Shown here one piece after another: positions 1-9,714 of a stretch of 39,683 nucleotides of DNA (positions within the stretch are counted from its first letter, which is position 1; each line of letters begins with the position of its first letter). The DNA comes from Trueperaceae bacterium (GTDB taxonomy: Bacteria; Deinococcota; Deinococci; Deinococcales; Trueperaceae): positions 1 through 39,683 of the forward strand of contig PXAU01000134.1 in the NCBI GenBank assembly GCA_003567075.1, given 5' to 3'. Below the pieces are notes generated by a model. It was given only the letters and a program-made list of their open reading frames with translations, was not told where the DNA came from and did no database searches. Position numbers and translations under genes: made by a program.

Positions 1-813
1 GGCGCTCGGCTCGCCGATCTGGCCGCCGAGCACGGCGAGGCCTTCGTCGGCCGCATCCCGTTCGCCCGCTACGGCGCGCGCGTGCCGCTGTTGGCGAAGC
101 TGCTCGACGCCGCCGAACCGCTCTCGCTCCAGGTCCACCCGGACGATGGGTACGCGCTGCGCGAGGAGGCGCACACCGGTCACCTGGGCAAGACCGAGGC
201 CTGGTACGTGCTGGAGGCAGCGCCCGGCGCCAGCGTGCTGTGGGGCTGGGAGCGCGAGGTCGAGGTGCGCGAGGTGCGCGACGCCATCGACGCCGGCCGC
301 CTGGAGCAGCTGCTGCGGCGCCTGCCGGTGCAGGCCGGCGACGTGATCGTGAACCAGGCCGGCGTGGTGCATGCGGTCGGTGCGGGGATCATGCTCTACG
401 AATTGCAGCAGGCCAGCGACCTCACTTATCGCCTCTACGACTACGATCGTCGTGACGAGCACGGTCGCGCGCGCGACCTGCACCTCGACAAGGGGTTGGC
501 CGTAGCGCGGCTGACGCCGGAGGCGACGCCCGAACCGCCGCGACCGCTGGGGCAGGGCCGAGTGCGGTTGGCTCGGACCGAGGCCTTCACGCTCGAGCGT
601 TGGGCCGTCGGCTGCGAGGACGCGCCGCGCGAGCAGGTCTGGCAGGTGGCGCCGGACAGCCTCGAGGTGTGGACCGTGCTCGAGGGAGCCGTGCGCCTCA
701 CCAGCACGGCCGGCCGCTGGGAGCTACGGGCCCACGACACGCTGCTGGTGCCGGCGAACGCCGGCACGCTCCGCTGGCAGGGACACGCGCTGCTGGTGCA
801 GGGACGCGCGTGA
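1..813 (+). CDS. manA: Mannose-6-phosphate isomerase, class I (5' truncated by window edge)
   Basis: Frame is open from base 1 (GARLADLAAEHGEAFVGRIPFARYG...PLLAKLLDAAEPLSLQVHPDD); LLAKLLDAAEPLSLQVHPDD and the GDVIVNQAGVVHAVGAGI cupin region are typical of ManA. Confidence 0.88.
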   Translation, partial: GARLADLAAEHGEAFVGRIPFARYGARVPLLAKLLDAAEPLSLQVHPDDGYALREEAHTGHLGKTEAWYVLEAAPGASVLWGWEREVEVREVRDAIDAGRLEQLLRRLPVQAGDVIVNQAGVVHAVGAGIMLYELQQASDLTYRLYDYDRRDEHGRARDLHLDKGLAVARLTPEATPEPPRPLGQGRVRLARTEAFTLERWAVGCEDAPREQVWQVAPDSLEVWTVLEGAVRLTSTAGRWELRAHDTLLVPANAGTLRWQGHALLVQGRA

Positions 814-2663
814 GCGCACGGCGCGTCGAGCCCAGCGAAGGCGAGGCGGCCAGCGGCGCGTCGCGTAGCGTGGCGCGTGCGCTGCCGCGAGCGTTGCCGC
901 GGCTCCTGCGCCTGCTGGCGCCGTACCGAGCCCAGGTGGCGGGCGTGTCGCTGCTCATCGCGCTCGCATCGGCGCTCAACCAGATCGGGCCCCAGTTCGC
1001 CCGCTTCACCCTCGACGTCGCCATCCCGTCGGCCGACCTGCGGCTCTTCGGCCTGCTGGCGCTGGCGCTGGTGGGCTACTACCTGCTGCGCGAGGCGCTC
1101 GACTACGCCGGCATGCTCGTCTCCTTCGCCTTCACCCAGCGCGTCGTCGACGACGTGCGCCGCAGCACCTACGCCCACCTGTTGACGCTGCCCGTGGTGC
1201 GCTTCACCAAGGAGCGCTCGGGCAGCCTGGTGTCGCGCGTGGTGGGCGACGTCAACGCCCTCGAGGCGATGATCCAGGCGGGCGCCTCGCGCATCGTGGG
1301 CCAGCTGTTCAGCATCCTCGTCGTGCTGGTGCTCATGTTCACGATGCATTGGCCGCTGGCGCTCGTGGCGCTCGTGGTGGTGCTGCTCATGAGCGCGGTC
1401 ACGCTGGTCTTCCAGGAGCCCTTGCGGCGGCTCGCGCGGGCCATCCGCGCCAAGGTGGGCGACCTGACGGCGGTCGCCAGCGAGGCCCTCGGCGACATCG
1501 CCACCGTCAAGGGCTTCACCGCCGAGCCGCAGGAGGCCGAGCGCTTCGCGGACGAGTCGCGGGCCTACCGGCGCCTGAACCTCGAGCGCCGTCGCCACCT
1601 GGGCCTGATGCAGGGCGGCATCGGCCTGGCAGGCGGGCTGGGCACCGGGGCGCTGCTGGTGCTCGGCGGGATCGCGGTGTCGGGTGCGGCCGCTGACGCG
1701 CTCGCGGCGCTGCCCGGTCCGGAGCTGACGGCCGGCGTGTTGGTGGCGTTCCTCTTGTACCTGAACCAGCTGATGGGGCCGGTCGTGTTCGTGCTGAACT
1801 TCAACAACCAGCTGCAGGCGGGCGTGGCGGCGCTGGAGCGGCTCGACGACCTGCTCACGATGCCGAGCGAGGCCAGCGGCGCGCTGGCGCTGCCGGCGAG
1901 CGCGGAGCTGTCGTTCGAAGCGGTCCGCTTCCGCTATCCGGGCGCCGACCGGGACGCGCTGACAGGGCTCGACCTGCGCGTCCCTGCGAGCCGCACGCTG
2001 GCCCTGGTGGGGGCCTCGGGCGGCGGCAAGAGCACCGTGACGCGCTTGCTGCAGCGGCTCTACGACCCGGATTCCGGCGTGATCCGGTTGGGTGGCGTCG
2101 ACCTGCGCCGTGTGCGCCTGGGCGAGCTGCGACGGGCGATCGCGCTGGTGCCGCAGGAAGCCAGCGTGTTCTCCGGCAGCGTCCTCGACAACGTCCGCTA
2201 CGGCAGCCCCGGGGTGGATGCAGGCGCGGCGCAACGCGCGCTCGAGTTGGCCGGTGCCTGGCCCTTCGTGCGGCAGCTGCCGCAGGGGCTGCACACCGAG
2301 GTGGGCGAGCGCGGCGTGAAGCTCTCCGGCGGCCAGCGTCAGCGTCTCGCCATCGCGCGGGCGCTGCTTCGTGGTGCGTGCGTGCTGGTCCTCGACGAGG
2401 CCACCTCCCACCTCGACGCCGAGGCCGAAGCGGTGGTGCAGGAGGCGCTCGCGGGGCGCTTGGCCGAGGGGCGGGTGACCACCGTGGTCATCGCCCATCG
2501 GCTCGCGACCGTCCGCGACGCCGATGCGATCGCGGTGCTGGAGGGCGGCCGGGTGGTGGAGCAGGGCGATCACGGCACCCTGCTGGCGCGCAGGGGGCGC
2601 TACGCGCGGCTGCATGCGCTGCAGCACCGCGGGCTGGTCGGCCCCGGCCAGGACGTGGCCTGA
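810..2663 (+). CDS. ABC transporter, fused permease and ATP-binding domains (multidrug/lipid exporter type)
   Basis: GTG at 810 overlaps the manA TGA (GTGA). Walker A GASGGGKST, signature KLSGGQRQRLAIARALL, Walker B VLVLDEATSHLD, H-loop AHRLATV, N-terminal TM domain. Confidence 0.92.
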   Translation: MSARRVEPSEGEAASGASRSVARALPRALPRLLRLLAPYRAQVAGVSLLIALASALNQIGPQFARFTLDVAIPSADLRLFGLLALALVGYYLLREALDYAGMLVSFAFTQRVVDDVRRSTYAHLLTLPVVRFTKERSGSLVSRVVGDVNALEAMIQAGASRIVGQLFSILVVLVLMFTMHWPLALVALVVVLLMSAVTLVFQEPLRRLARAIRAKVGDLTAVASEALGDIATVKGFTAEPQEAERFADESRAYRRLNLERRRHLGLMQGGIGLAGGLGTGALLVLGGIAVSGAAADALAALPGPELTAGVLVAFLLYLNQLMGPVVFVLNFNNQLQAGVAALERLDDLLTMPSEASGALALPASAELSFEAVRFRYPGADRDALTGLDLRVPASRTLALVGASGGGKSTVTRLLQRLYDPDSGVIRLGGVDLRRVRLGELRRAIALVPQEASVFSGSVLDNVRYGSPGVDAGAAQRALELAGAWPFVRQLPQGLHTEVGERGVKLSGGQRQRLAIARALLRGACVLVLDEATSHLDAEAEAVVQEALAGRLAEGRVTTVVIAHRLATVRDADAIAVLEGGRVVEQGDHGTLLARRGRYARLHALQHRGLVGPGQDVA

Positions 2664-2690
2664 CGCGCCAATCCGGACGCGAAGCGCGGC

Positions 2691-5087
<2,397 letters not shown>

Positions 5088-5214
5088 GGCGTCAGTCAAC
5101 ACCAGCGCCGGGACACCGTGCGTAAGGTATCTGACGCACGTCGCACGGGCGACCAGGCGCCGCACGGCGCCACGCGCTGAGGCGTCGCGGCGCGCGCCTG
5201 CGCTTTCGCTTGGG

Positions 5215-5994
5215 TCACGCGCCACCTCGTGGGGCCAGCGCCCGCTGCAGCAGCTGGCTGCGCCCGCGCACGCCGCCCAAGCCGGCGGCCTCGGCGGCGG
5301 CCAGGACCTGGCGCAACTCGGCGTCGTCGGCCGCCACCACCGCGGCGTCGGCGCGCAACTGCAGCGCCTGCGGCCGGCAGCCGGCGAGTGCCCAGGCGCG
5401 GGCCAGCCGCGCGGCTCGCCGCGCGCCCACCGCGCGCGGGATCTGGCCCAACCGCACCGCGACCACGAGCCTGACCCAGCCCGCGTGGCGCGCTCGCGCG
5501 CGGAGCGACGCATCGCGCGGCGTCGGGAGCGTCGCCGCGCGCTCGAGCGCGCGCTCGGCCAGCGCCCGGCCCTTGCGCGGCGCCAGATGCAGGGCATGCA
5601 GGCTCGCGAGCGTCAGCAGCGCTGCCACGGCAGCGGGATGCCCGGGTTGCCACTCCGTCTGGCCCAGCGCCTCGCCGGCGAGCGGCAGCGCGGCGCGCAG
5701 GTCGCCCGCCCGGATGGCGGCCTCGGCGGCGGCGAGGGCCAGCCGGTGCCGCGCCAACCAGGGGGTCGCGGCGCCGGGCAGCAGGGCGCGGGCGCGCGAG
5801 GCGCGCGCTCGCGCCGCCGCCAGGTCGCCGCGCCAGCCCGCCAGCCGCACGCCCAGGGTCCACGTCTCGACGTCGTACGCCGCCGCCTCGCGCAGGCCTT
5901 GCCAGCGGGCCTCGGCGTCGTGGCCATCGGCGTCCGCCAAGGCCTGCAGGACGCCGCTCGGGTCGGCCGGTGCGGCCAGCGGGGCGGGGCTCAC
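5215..5994 (-). CDS. Hypothetical alpha-helical TPR-like protein
   Basis: 259-aa Ala/Arg-rich helical repeat protein; overlaps the upstream MBL gene by 4 bp. Confidence 0.6.
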   Translation of the reverse strand: MSPAPLAAPADPSGVLQALADADGHDAEARWQGLREAAAYDVETWTLGVRLAGWRGDLAAARARASRARALLPGAATPWLARHRLALAAAEAAIRAGDLRAALPLAGEALGQTEWQPGHPAAVAALLTLASLHALHLAPRKGRALAERALERAATLPTPRDASLRARARHAGWVRLVVAVRLGQIPRAVGARRAARLARAWALAGCRPQALQLRADAAVVAADDAELRQVLAAAEAAGLGGVRGRSQLLQRALAPRGGA

Positions 5995-6908
5995 GGGGCG
6001 AGCGGCGACGCCGCGAACCAGCGCAACTCGCCGTCCACGATCCGTGGCTGGCAGGTGCCGCGGGCGCGTGCCGCCGACAGGTAGGCGCTCACGGTGGTGT
6101 GGAGCAGGTGCCAGCGCGCCAGGTCGTCGGTGCTGGCGCCCAGCGCCTGCGCCACGTGCCGCAGCACCTGCGTGGTGGTGGCGCCCGCGCCTTCGTGCGC
6201 CTCCAGTGCCGCCCGGATGGCGGCGTGGCCACGGTCGATCGCGGCGAGCGTGGCCTGGGCCAGCGCCGCGGGCGTGTCGGGTTCGCCGTGGCCGGGGATG
6301 GCCAGCCGTGCGCCGTCGTTGCCGACGAGCGCGGCGGCGTCGGCTTGAGCGCGCACGTCGTGCGCGAACAGCAGCGGGTGGCGCGCCGCCACGGTGGCGG
6401 CGAAGACCGCGTCGGCGGCCACCAACACGTCGTCGACCCGCAGCGCCAGCTGGCGGTGCGCGTGGCCGTCGACGGCCAGCAGCTCGAGCGGCAGGTCGAT
6501 GAGGGTCAGGGGGCCTGCAGCTATGACCTGGTCCACGCGGCTCGCTTCGGCCTGGAACCAGCGGCTGGTCAGCTCGGCGAGCGGCGCCGCGCCGTGGAAG
6601 AGGTAGCTGGGTTCGAGCAGCGGCGCCCGCATGAGCTCAGCCTCCACCGGGGGCGCGAGCACCGGCACGTCGAGCTGGCGCAGGAGCGCCGCGTGCCCAC
6701 CGAAGTGGTCGGCGTGGGCGTGGCTGGTGAGGATCGCCTCGAGCTTCCAGCTGCGCTCGCGGATGCCGCGTAGGAGGCGCTTGCCGCTGTCGCGGTCGGG
6801 TCCGCTGTCGATCAGAACGGCGCGTCCGCGGTGCTCCAGGACGACCGCGTTGACGCCGCCGGGGACCAACCAGCAGTGTTCCGAGACGTGTCGCCAGGCC
6901 GCCGGCAT
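5991..6908 (-). CDS. MBL-fold metallo-hydrolase
   Basis: Metal motif SHAHADHFGGHAALL and the N-terminal VVLEHRGRAVLIDSGPD pattern of beta-lactamase-fold hydrolases. Confidence 0.87.
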   Translation of the reverse strand: MPAAWRHVSEHCWLVPGGVNAVVLEHRGRAVLIDSGPDRDSGKRLLRGIRERSWKLEAILTSHAHADHFGGHAALLRQLDVPVLAPPVEAELMRAPLLEPSYLFHGAAPLAELTSRWFQAEASRVDQVIAAGPLTLIDLPLELLAVDGHAHRQLALRVDDVLVAADAVFAATVAARHPLLFAHDVRAQADAAALVGNDGARLAIPGHGEPDTPAALAQATLAAIDRGHAAIRAALEAHEGAGATTTQVLRHVAQALGASTDDLARWHLLHTTVSAYLSAARARGTCQPRIVDGELRWFAASPLAP

Positions 6909-6941
6909 GGGACCGAGGCTACCGCGTGGCGCCCGCGCTCG

Positions 6942-8180
6942 TCAGGCGCGACGGGACAGCACGGCGAGGTAGAAGCCGTCGAGGCCGTCCTCCGGCAGGA
7001 TGTAGCGGCCGGGGCCGACCGCCAGCGTGCCCTCGAGCGGCAACGCCGGCGCCTCGGCGCGAAGATCGCGCTCGCGCGCCAGCAGCGCTTCGACCTGCTC
7101 GGGCCCCTCGTCGGCCGTGAGCGCGCAGACGGCGTACACCAGGCGCCCGCCTGGGGCGAGGCAGGCCAGCGCGCTGCGCAGCAGCTGGCCTTGCAGGTGC
7201 GCGAGTCGCGCGACGGCCTCGGGCGTGAGGCGCAGCGCGATCTCGGGATGCCCGCGCAGCGTGCCGGTCCCGCTGCAGGGGGCGTCGAGCAGGACGACGG
7301 GGGCGGCTGCGAGCGGTGGCGGCGTGGCCAGGTCCCAGGCCAGCTGGTCGACATGGACGCCCAAGCGGTCGGCGTTGGCGGTGGCGGCGCGTAGCTTGGC
7401 GGGGTCGCGCTCGACGCTGGTGACGCGCGCGCCGGCAGCGGCCAGGGCTGCGGCCTTGATGCCGTGGCCGCCGCAGAGGTCGAGCACCCGCACGCCGGTT
7501 ACGTCGCCGCAGGCCCGCGCGACGGCCAACGAGGCCGGGTTCTGGGGTTGCACGAGCCCCTCGCGGTAGGCCGCCAGCCGCCCGAGCGGCTGCGGGCTGC
7601 GCACCCGCATGCTTCCCGGAAGCGGCCCTGGCCGCACCTCGGCACCCTCGCTTCGCAGCCGGGCCGTGGCTGCGCTCGCGTCGGCCGCGCTCAGCCACAA
7701 TGGCTCGGGCGCCAGCATGCCGAGCGCCGCGCGTTCCGCCGGCTCGGGCCCCAGCGCCCGGGCCAGTGCGGTGAACAGCCACGGCGGCAGGCTCTGGGCA
7801 CCCGCTGGGCTGGGGAGATCGTCGGGCGAGAGGCGCCGTAGCACCGCGTTGACGAGGCCCGCCAGGCGCCGCTGGCGGGTCGGGCCGCGCTTGACCAGTT
7901 CGACCCAGGCGTGGACCGCCGCGTGGGCCGGCGTGCCGCGCACCAGGCGCTCGTACGCGCCCGCCAACAGCGCCAGGCGGACCCGCTCGGGCAGCCGCTC
8001 GGGGTTGGCCAGGCGCGGGGCCAGGGCCGCCTCGAGCAGCCGCGCGTGCCGCAGGGTGCCGTAGGCGAGGTCGGTGACGAAGGCGCGCGCCTCGCGCGGT
8101 TCGAGGCCGTGCAGCGCCTGATCCAGCGCGGGCGCCAGATGACGGCCGCCGCTGCGCACCTGCGCCAGCAGCGCGAGCAC
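6942..8180 (-). CDS. rsmB: 16S rRNA m5C methyltransferase RsmB-type (NusB-like N-terminus plus SAM-MTase)
   Basis: VLDLCGGHGIKAAALAAAGARV, LLDAPCSGTGTLRGHPEI catalytic motif, LVYAVCALT. Start ambiguous: GTG at 8180, or a CTG at 8225 overlapping the yugP stop; no ATG near the homologous N-terminus. Confidence 0.88.
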   Translation of the reverse strand: MLALLAQVRSGGRHLAPALDQALHGLEPREARAFVTDLAYGTLRHARLLEAALAPRLANPERLPERVRLALLAGAYERLVRGTPAHAAVHAWVELVKRGPTRQRRLAGLVNAVLRRLSPDDLPSPAGAQSLPPWLFTALARALGPEPAERAALGMLAPEPLWLSAADASAATARLRSEGAEVRPGPLPGSMRVRSPQPLGRLAAYREGLVQPQNPASLAVARACGDVTGVRVLDLCGGHGIKAAALAAAGARVTSVERDPAKLRAATANADRLGVHVDQLAWDLATPPPLAAAPVVLLDAPCSGTGTLRGHPEIALRLTPEAVARLAHLQGQLLRSALACLAPGGRLVYAVCALTADEGPEQVEALLARERDLRAEAPALPLEGTLAVGPGRYILPEDGLDGFYLAVLSRRA

Positions 8181-8221
8181 GAGCTCGCGCGGGGCGTCGC
8201 TGGCGCTGGTGGCGTCGGCCT

Positions 8222-8902
8222 TCAGCGGCGGCTCTGCAGGATGAAGTAGACGAGGTACATGAGCGAGGTGGCGGCAGCGGCCACGTACGTCATGGCGGCG
8301 GCGTTGAGCACCGCGCGCGAGCCGCCCTCGTCGGCCGGGGTGACGACGCCCAGGGCTCGCATCTGCGCCAGGGCGCGGCGTGAGGCGTCGAACTCGACCG
8401 GCAGGGTGATCAGCTGGAACAGCACGGCGGCACCGAACAGGGCGATGCCGAGGTCGAGCAGGCCCCCGGCGCCGAGCATCAGCCCGAGGATCGCCAGCAT
8501 GGGGCCCCATCGGCTGCCGATCTGGGCGACGGGCAGCACCGCGTTGCGCCAGCGCAGGGGGGCGTAACCGCGGGCGTGCTGGAGCGCGTGCCCGACCTCG
8601 TGGGCGGCGACCGCGACCGCCGCCACGCTGGTCTGGCCGTAGACCGGTTGCGAGAGCGCCACCACCCGCTTGCGCGGGTCGTAGTGGTCGGTGAGCTGGC
8701 CTGGGGTGGCCACCACCTGCACCTCGCCAGCCAGACCGTTGGCCCGCAGGATGGCCTGGGCCACGTGCCGGCCGGTGAGGCGCGCGGTGTTGGGCCGCCG
8801 GCTCCAGGTGCCGAAGGTGCTGCGCAACCAGCCCTGCACCAGCAGGGATCCGACGAAGGCGACGAGGGCGATGAGCAGGTAGGTCTGATCGAAGAAGAGC
8901 AT
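8222..8902 (-). CDS. Zinc metallopeptidase, YugP family, membrane associated
   Basis: MLFFDQTYLLIALVAFVGSLLVQGWL...; HEVGHALQH zinc motif; several TM helices; SD GAGAGG upstream of the ATG. Confidence 0.9.
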   Translation of the reverse strand: MLFFDQTYLLIALVAFVGSLLVQGWLRSTFGTWSRRPNTARLTGRHVAQAILRANGLAGEVQVVATPGQLTDHYDPRKRVVALSQPVYGQTSVAAVAVAAHEVGHALQHARGYAPLRWRNAVLPVAQIGSRWGPMLAILGLMLGAGGLLDLGIALFGAAVLFQLITLPVEFDASRRALAQMRALGVVTPADEGGSRAVLNAAAMTYVAAAATSLMYLVYFILQSRR

Positions 8903-9037
8903 GCTGAACCTCTCGTGTGAGCGCCCGCGCAGCACCGGGGCGGCCGCGCGGGCGTGTGACGCCGAGGCTTCGGCACCACGATCTGAGCGCATGCTACTCA
9001 GGTTACATGAGCTTGCGCTGAGGGCGTTGACCGGTCG

Positions 9038-9382
9038 TCACACCGGCTCGGCGTCACCGGCCCGCTCGGCGTCACCGGCCGACGCGTCGCTCCCAGGCGC
9101 GTCATCACCTGCTGCGGCGCGCGGCACCGCCTTCACGTCGAAGCGTACCGCGGTGCGCTCCTCGTCGTGCAGCGCCAGCTTCACGAAGCTCGGGGCGGTG
9201 GTCAGGTCCAGTCGGTCCTGCTCGAGGTAGCTCCGCGCCACGGCCAGCGCCTTGACGGCCTGGTTCACCGCGTGCGGCCCGATCGCCTGCACCTCCACGG
9301 CGCCGCTTTGTCGCAGCAGGGCGGCGATGGCGCCGGCGACCGCGTTGGGTCGGGAGCCTGCGGACACGCGTAGCGTTTCGAT
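9038..9382 (-). CDS. spoVS: SpoVS-family (stage V sporulation protein S) DNA-binding-like protein, likely non-ATG start
   Basis: ETLRVSAGSRPNAVAGAIAALLRQSGAVEVQAIGPHAVNQAVKALAVARSYL matches SpoVS; ATC at 9382 sits where homologs have ATG, with GGAGG 7 nt upstream. Longer ORF to a GTG at 9445 is also possible. Confidence 0.82.
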   Translation of the reverse strand: METLRVSAGSRPNAVAGAIAALLRQSGAVEVQAIGPHAVNQAVKALAVARSYLEQDRLDLTTAPSFVKLALHDEERTAVRFDVKAVPRAAAGDDAPGSDASAGDAERAGDAEPV

Positions 9383-9463
9383 GTCGGCACCTCCGGATGG
9401 TGCGGCCTCCCGAAGTCGAGTCGGGAGCACCGATGGAGACGGCACGCGTACAACGATCCTCGG

Positions 9464-9492
9464 TTGACACGCAGTCTACCACCACGTATGCT
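9464..9492 (+). promoter_or_regulatory. Sigma70-type promoter of the ilv leader
   Basis: TTGACA (9464-9469), 17-nt spacer, TATGCT (9487-9492). Confidence 0.8.
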
Positions 9493-9500
9493 TCCGAGCT

Positions 9501-9572
9501 ATGAACCGTCAGCAGTCCCGCCACCGTGCCCTGCTGAACGCCCACCCCGTACGCCTAGCGCTGCTGGGGTAA
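9501..9572 (+). CDS. Putative ilv leader (attenuator) peptide, 23 aa MNRQQSRHRALLNAHPVRLALLG
   Basis: ATG 8 nt after the -10 hexamer; Leu/Val codons clustered at the 3' end (GTA CGC CTA GCG CTG CTG GGG TAA); followed by terminator/antiterminator alternatives. Confidence 0.7.
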   Translation: MNRQQSRHRALLNAHPVRLALLG

Positions 9573-9607
9573 GCGCCGGTTCACCGCCCGCGGTCGACAA
9601 CGCTTTT

Positions 9608-9641
9608 GACCCCGCCATGGTCACCGATCAGGCGGGGTCTT
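9608..9641 (+). terminator. Attenuator terminator hairpin upstream of ilvB
   Basis: GACCCCGCC (9608-9616) pairs with GGCGGGGTC (9631-9639); inner TGGT/ATCA extension around a CACCG loop; only a short T-rich tail. Confidence 0.65.
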
Positions 9642-9714
9642 GTGCATGCCGAGGGTGCGCGCGCTGCCCGACGAGGCGCGCGGAGAGGAGCGATGCGATG
9701 ATGGGAGCGAGCAC

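Noticed and set aside
441-2627. 728-aa minus-strand ORF opposite the ABC transporter
   Set aside because: Arg/His/Gln-rich low-complexity translation with no recognisable domain; shadow ORF of a GC-rich gene
2664-2690. Possible bidirectional terminator between the ABC transporter and lon
   Set aside because: Only 26 bp and no convincing stem-loop or T-tract found
5092-5097. TTGACT 6 nt upstream of the lon ATG as a -10/-35 element
   Set aside because: Does not fit TANNNT for a leaderless -10, and is too close to the ATG to act as a -35 for lon
9046-9080. Two copies of GCTCGGCGTCACCGGCC with 18-bp period
   Set aside because: In-frame repeat in the SpoVS C-terminal tail (GDAERA/GDAEPV); too short to be a CRISPR or regulatory array
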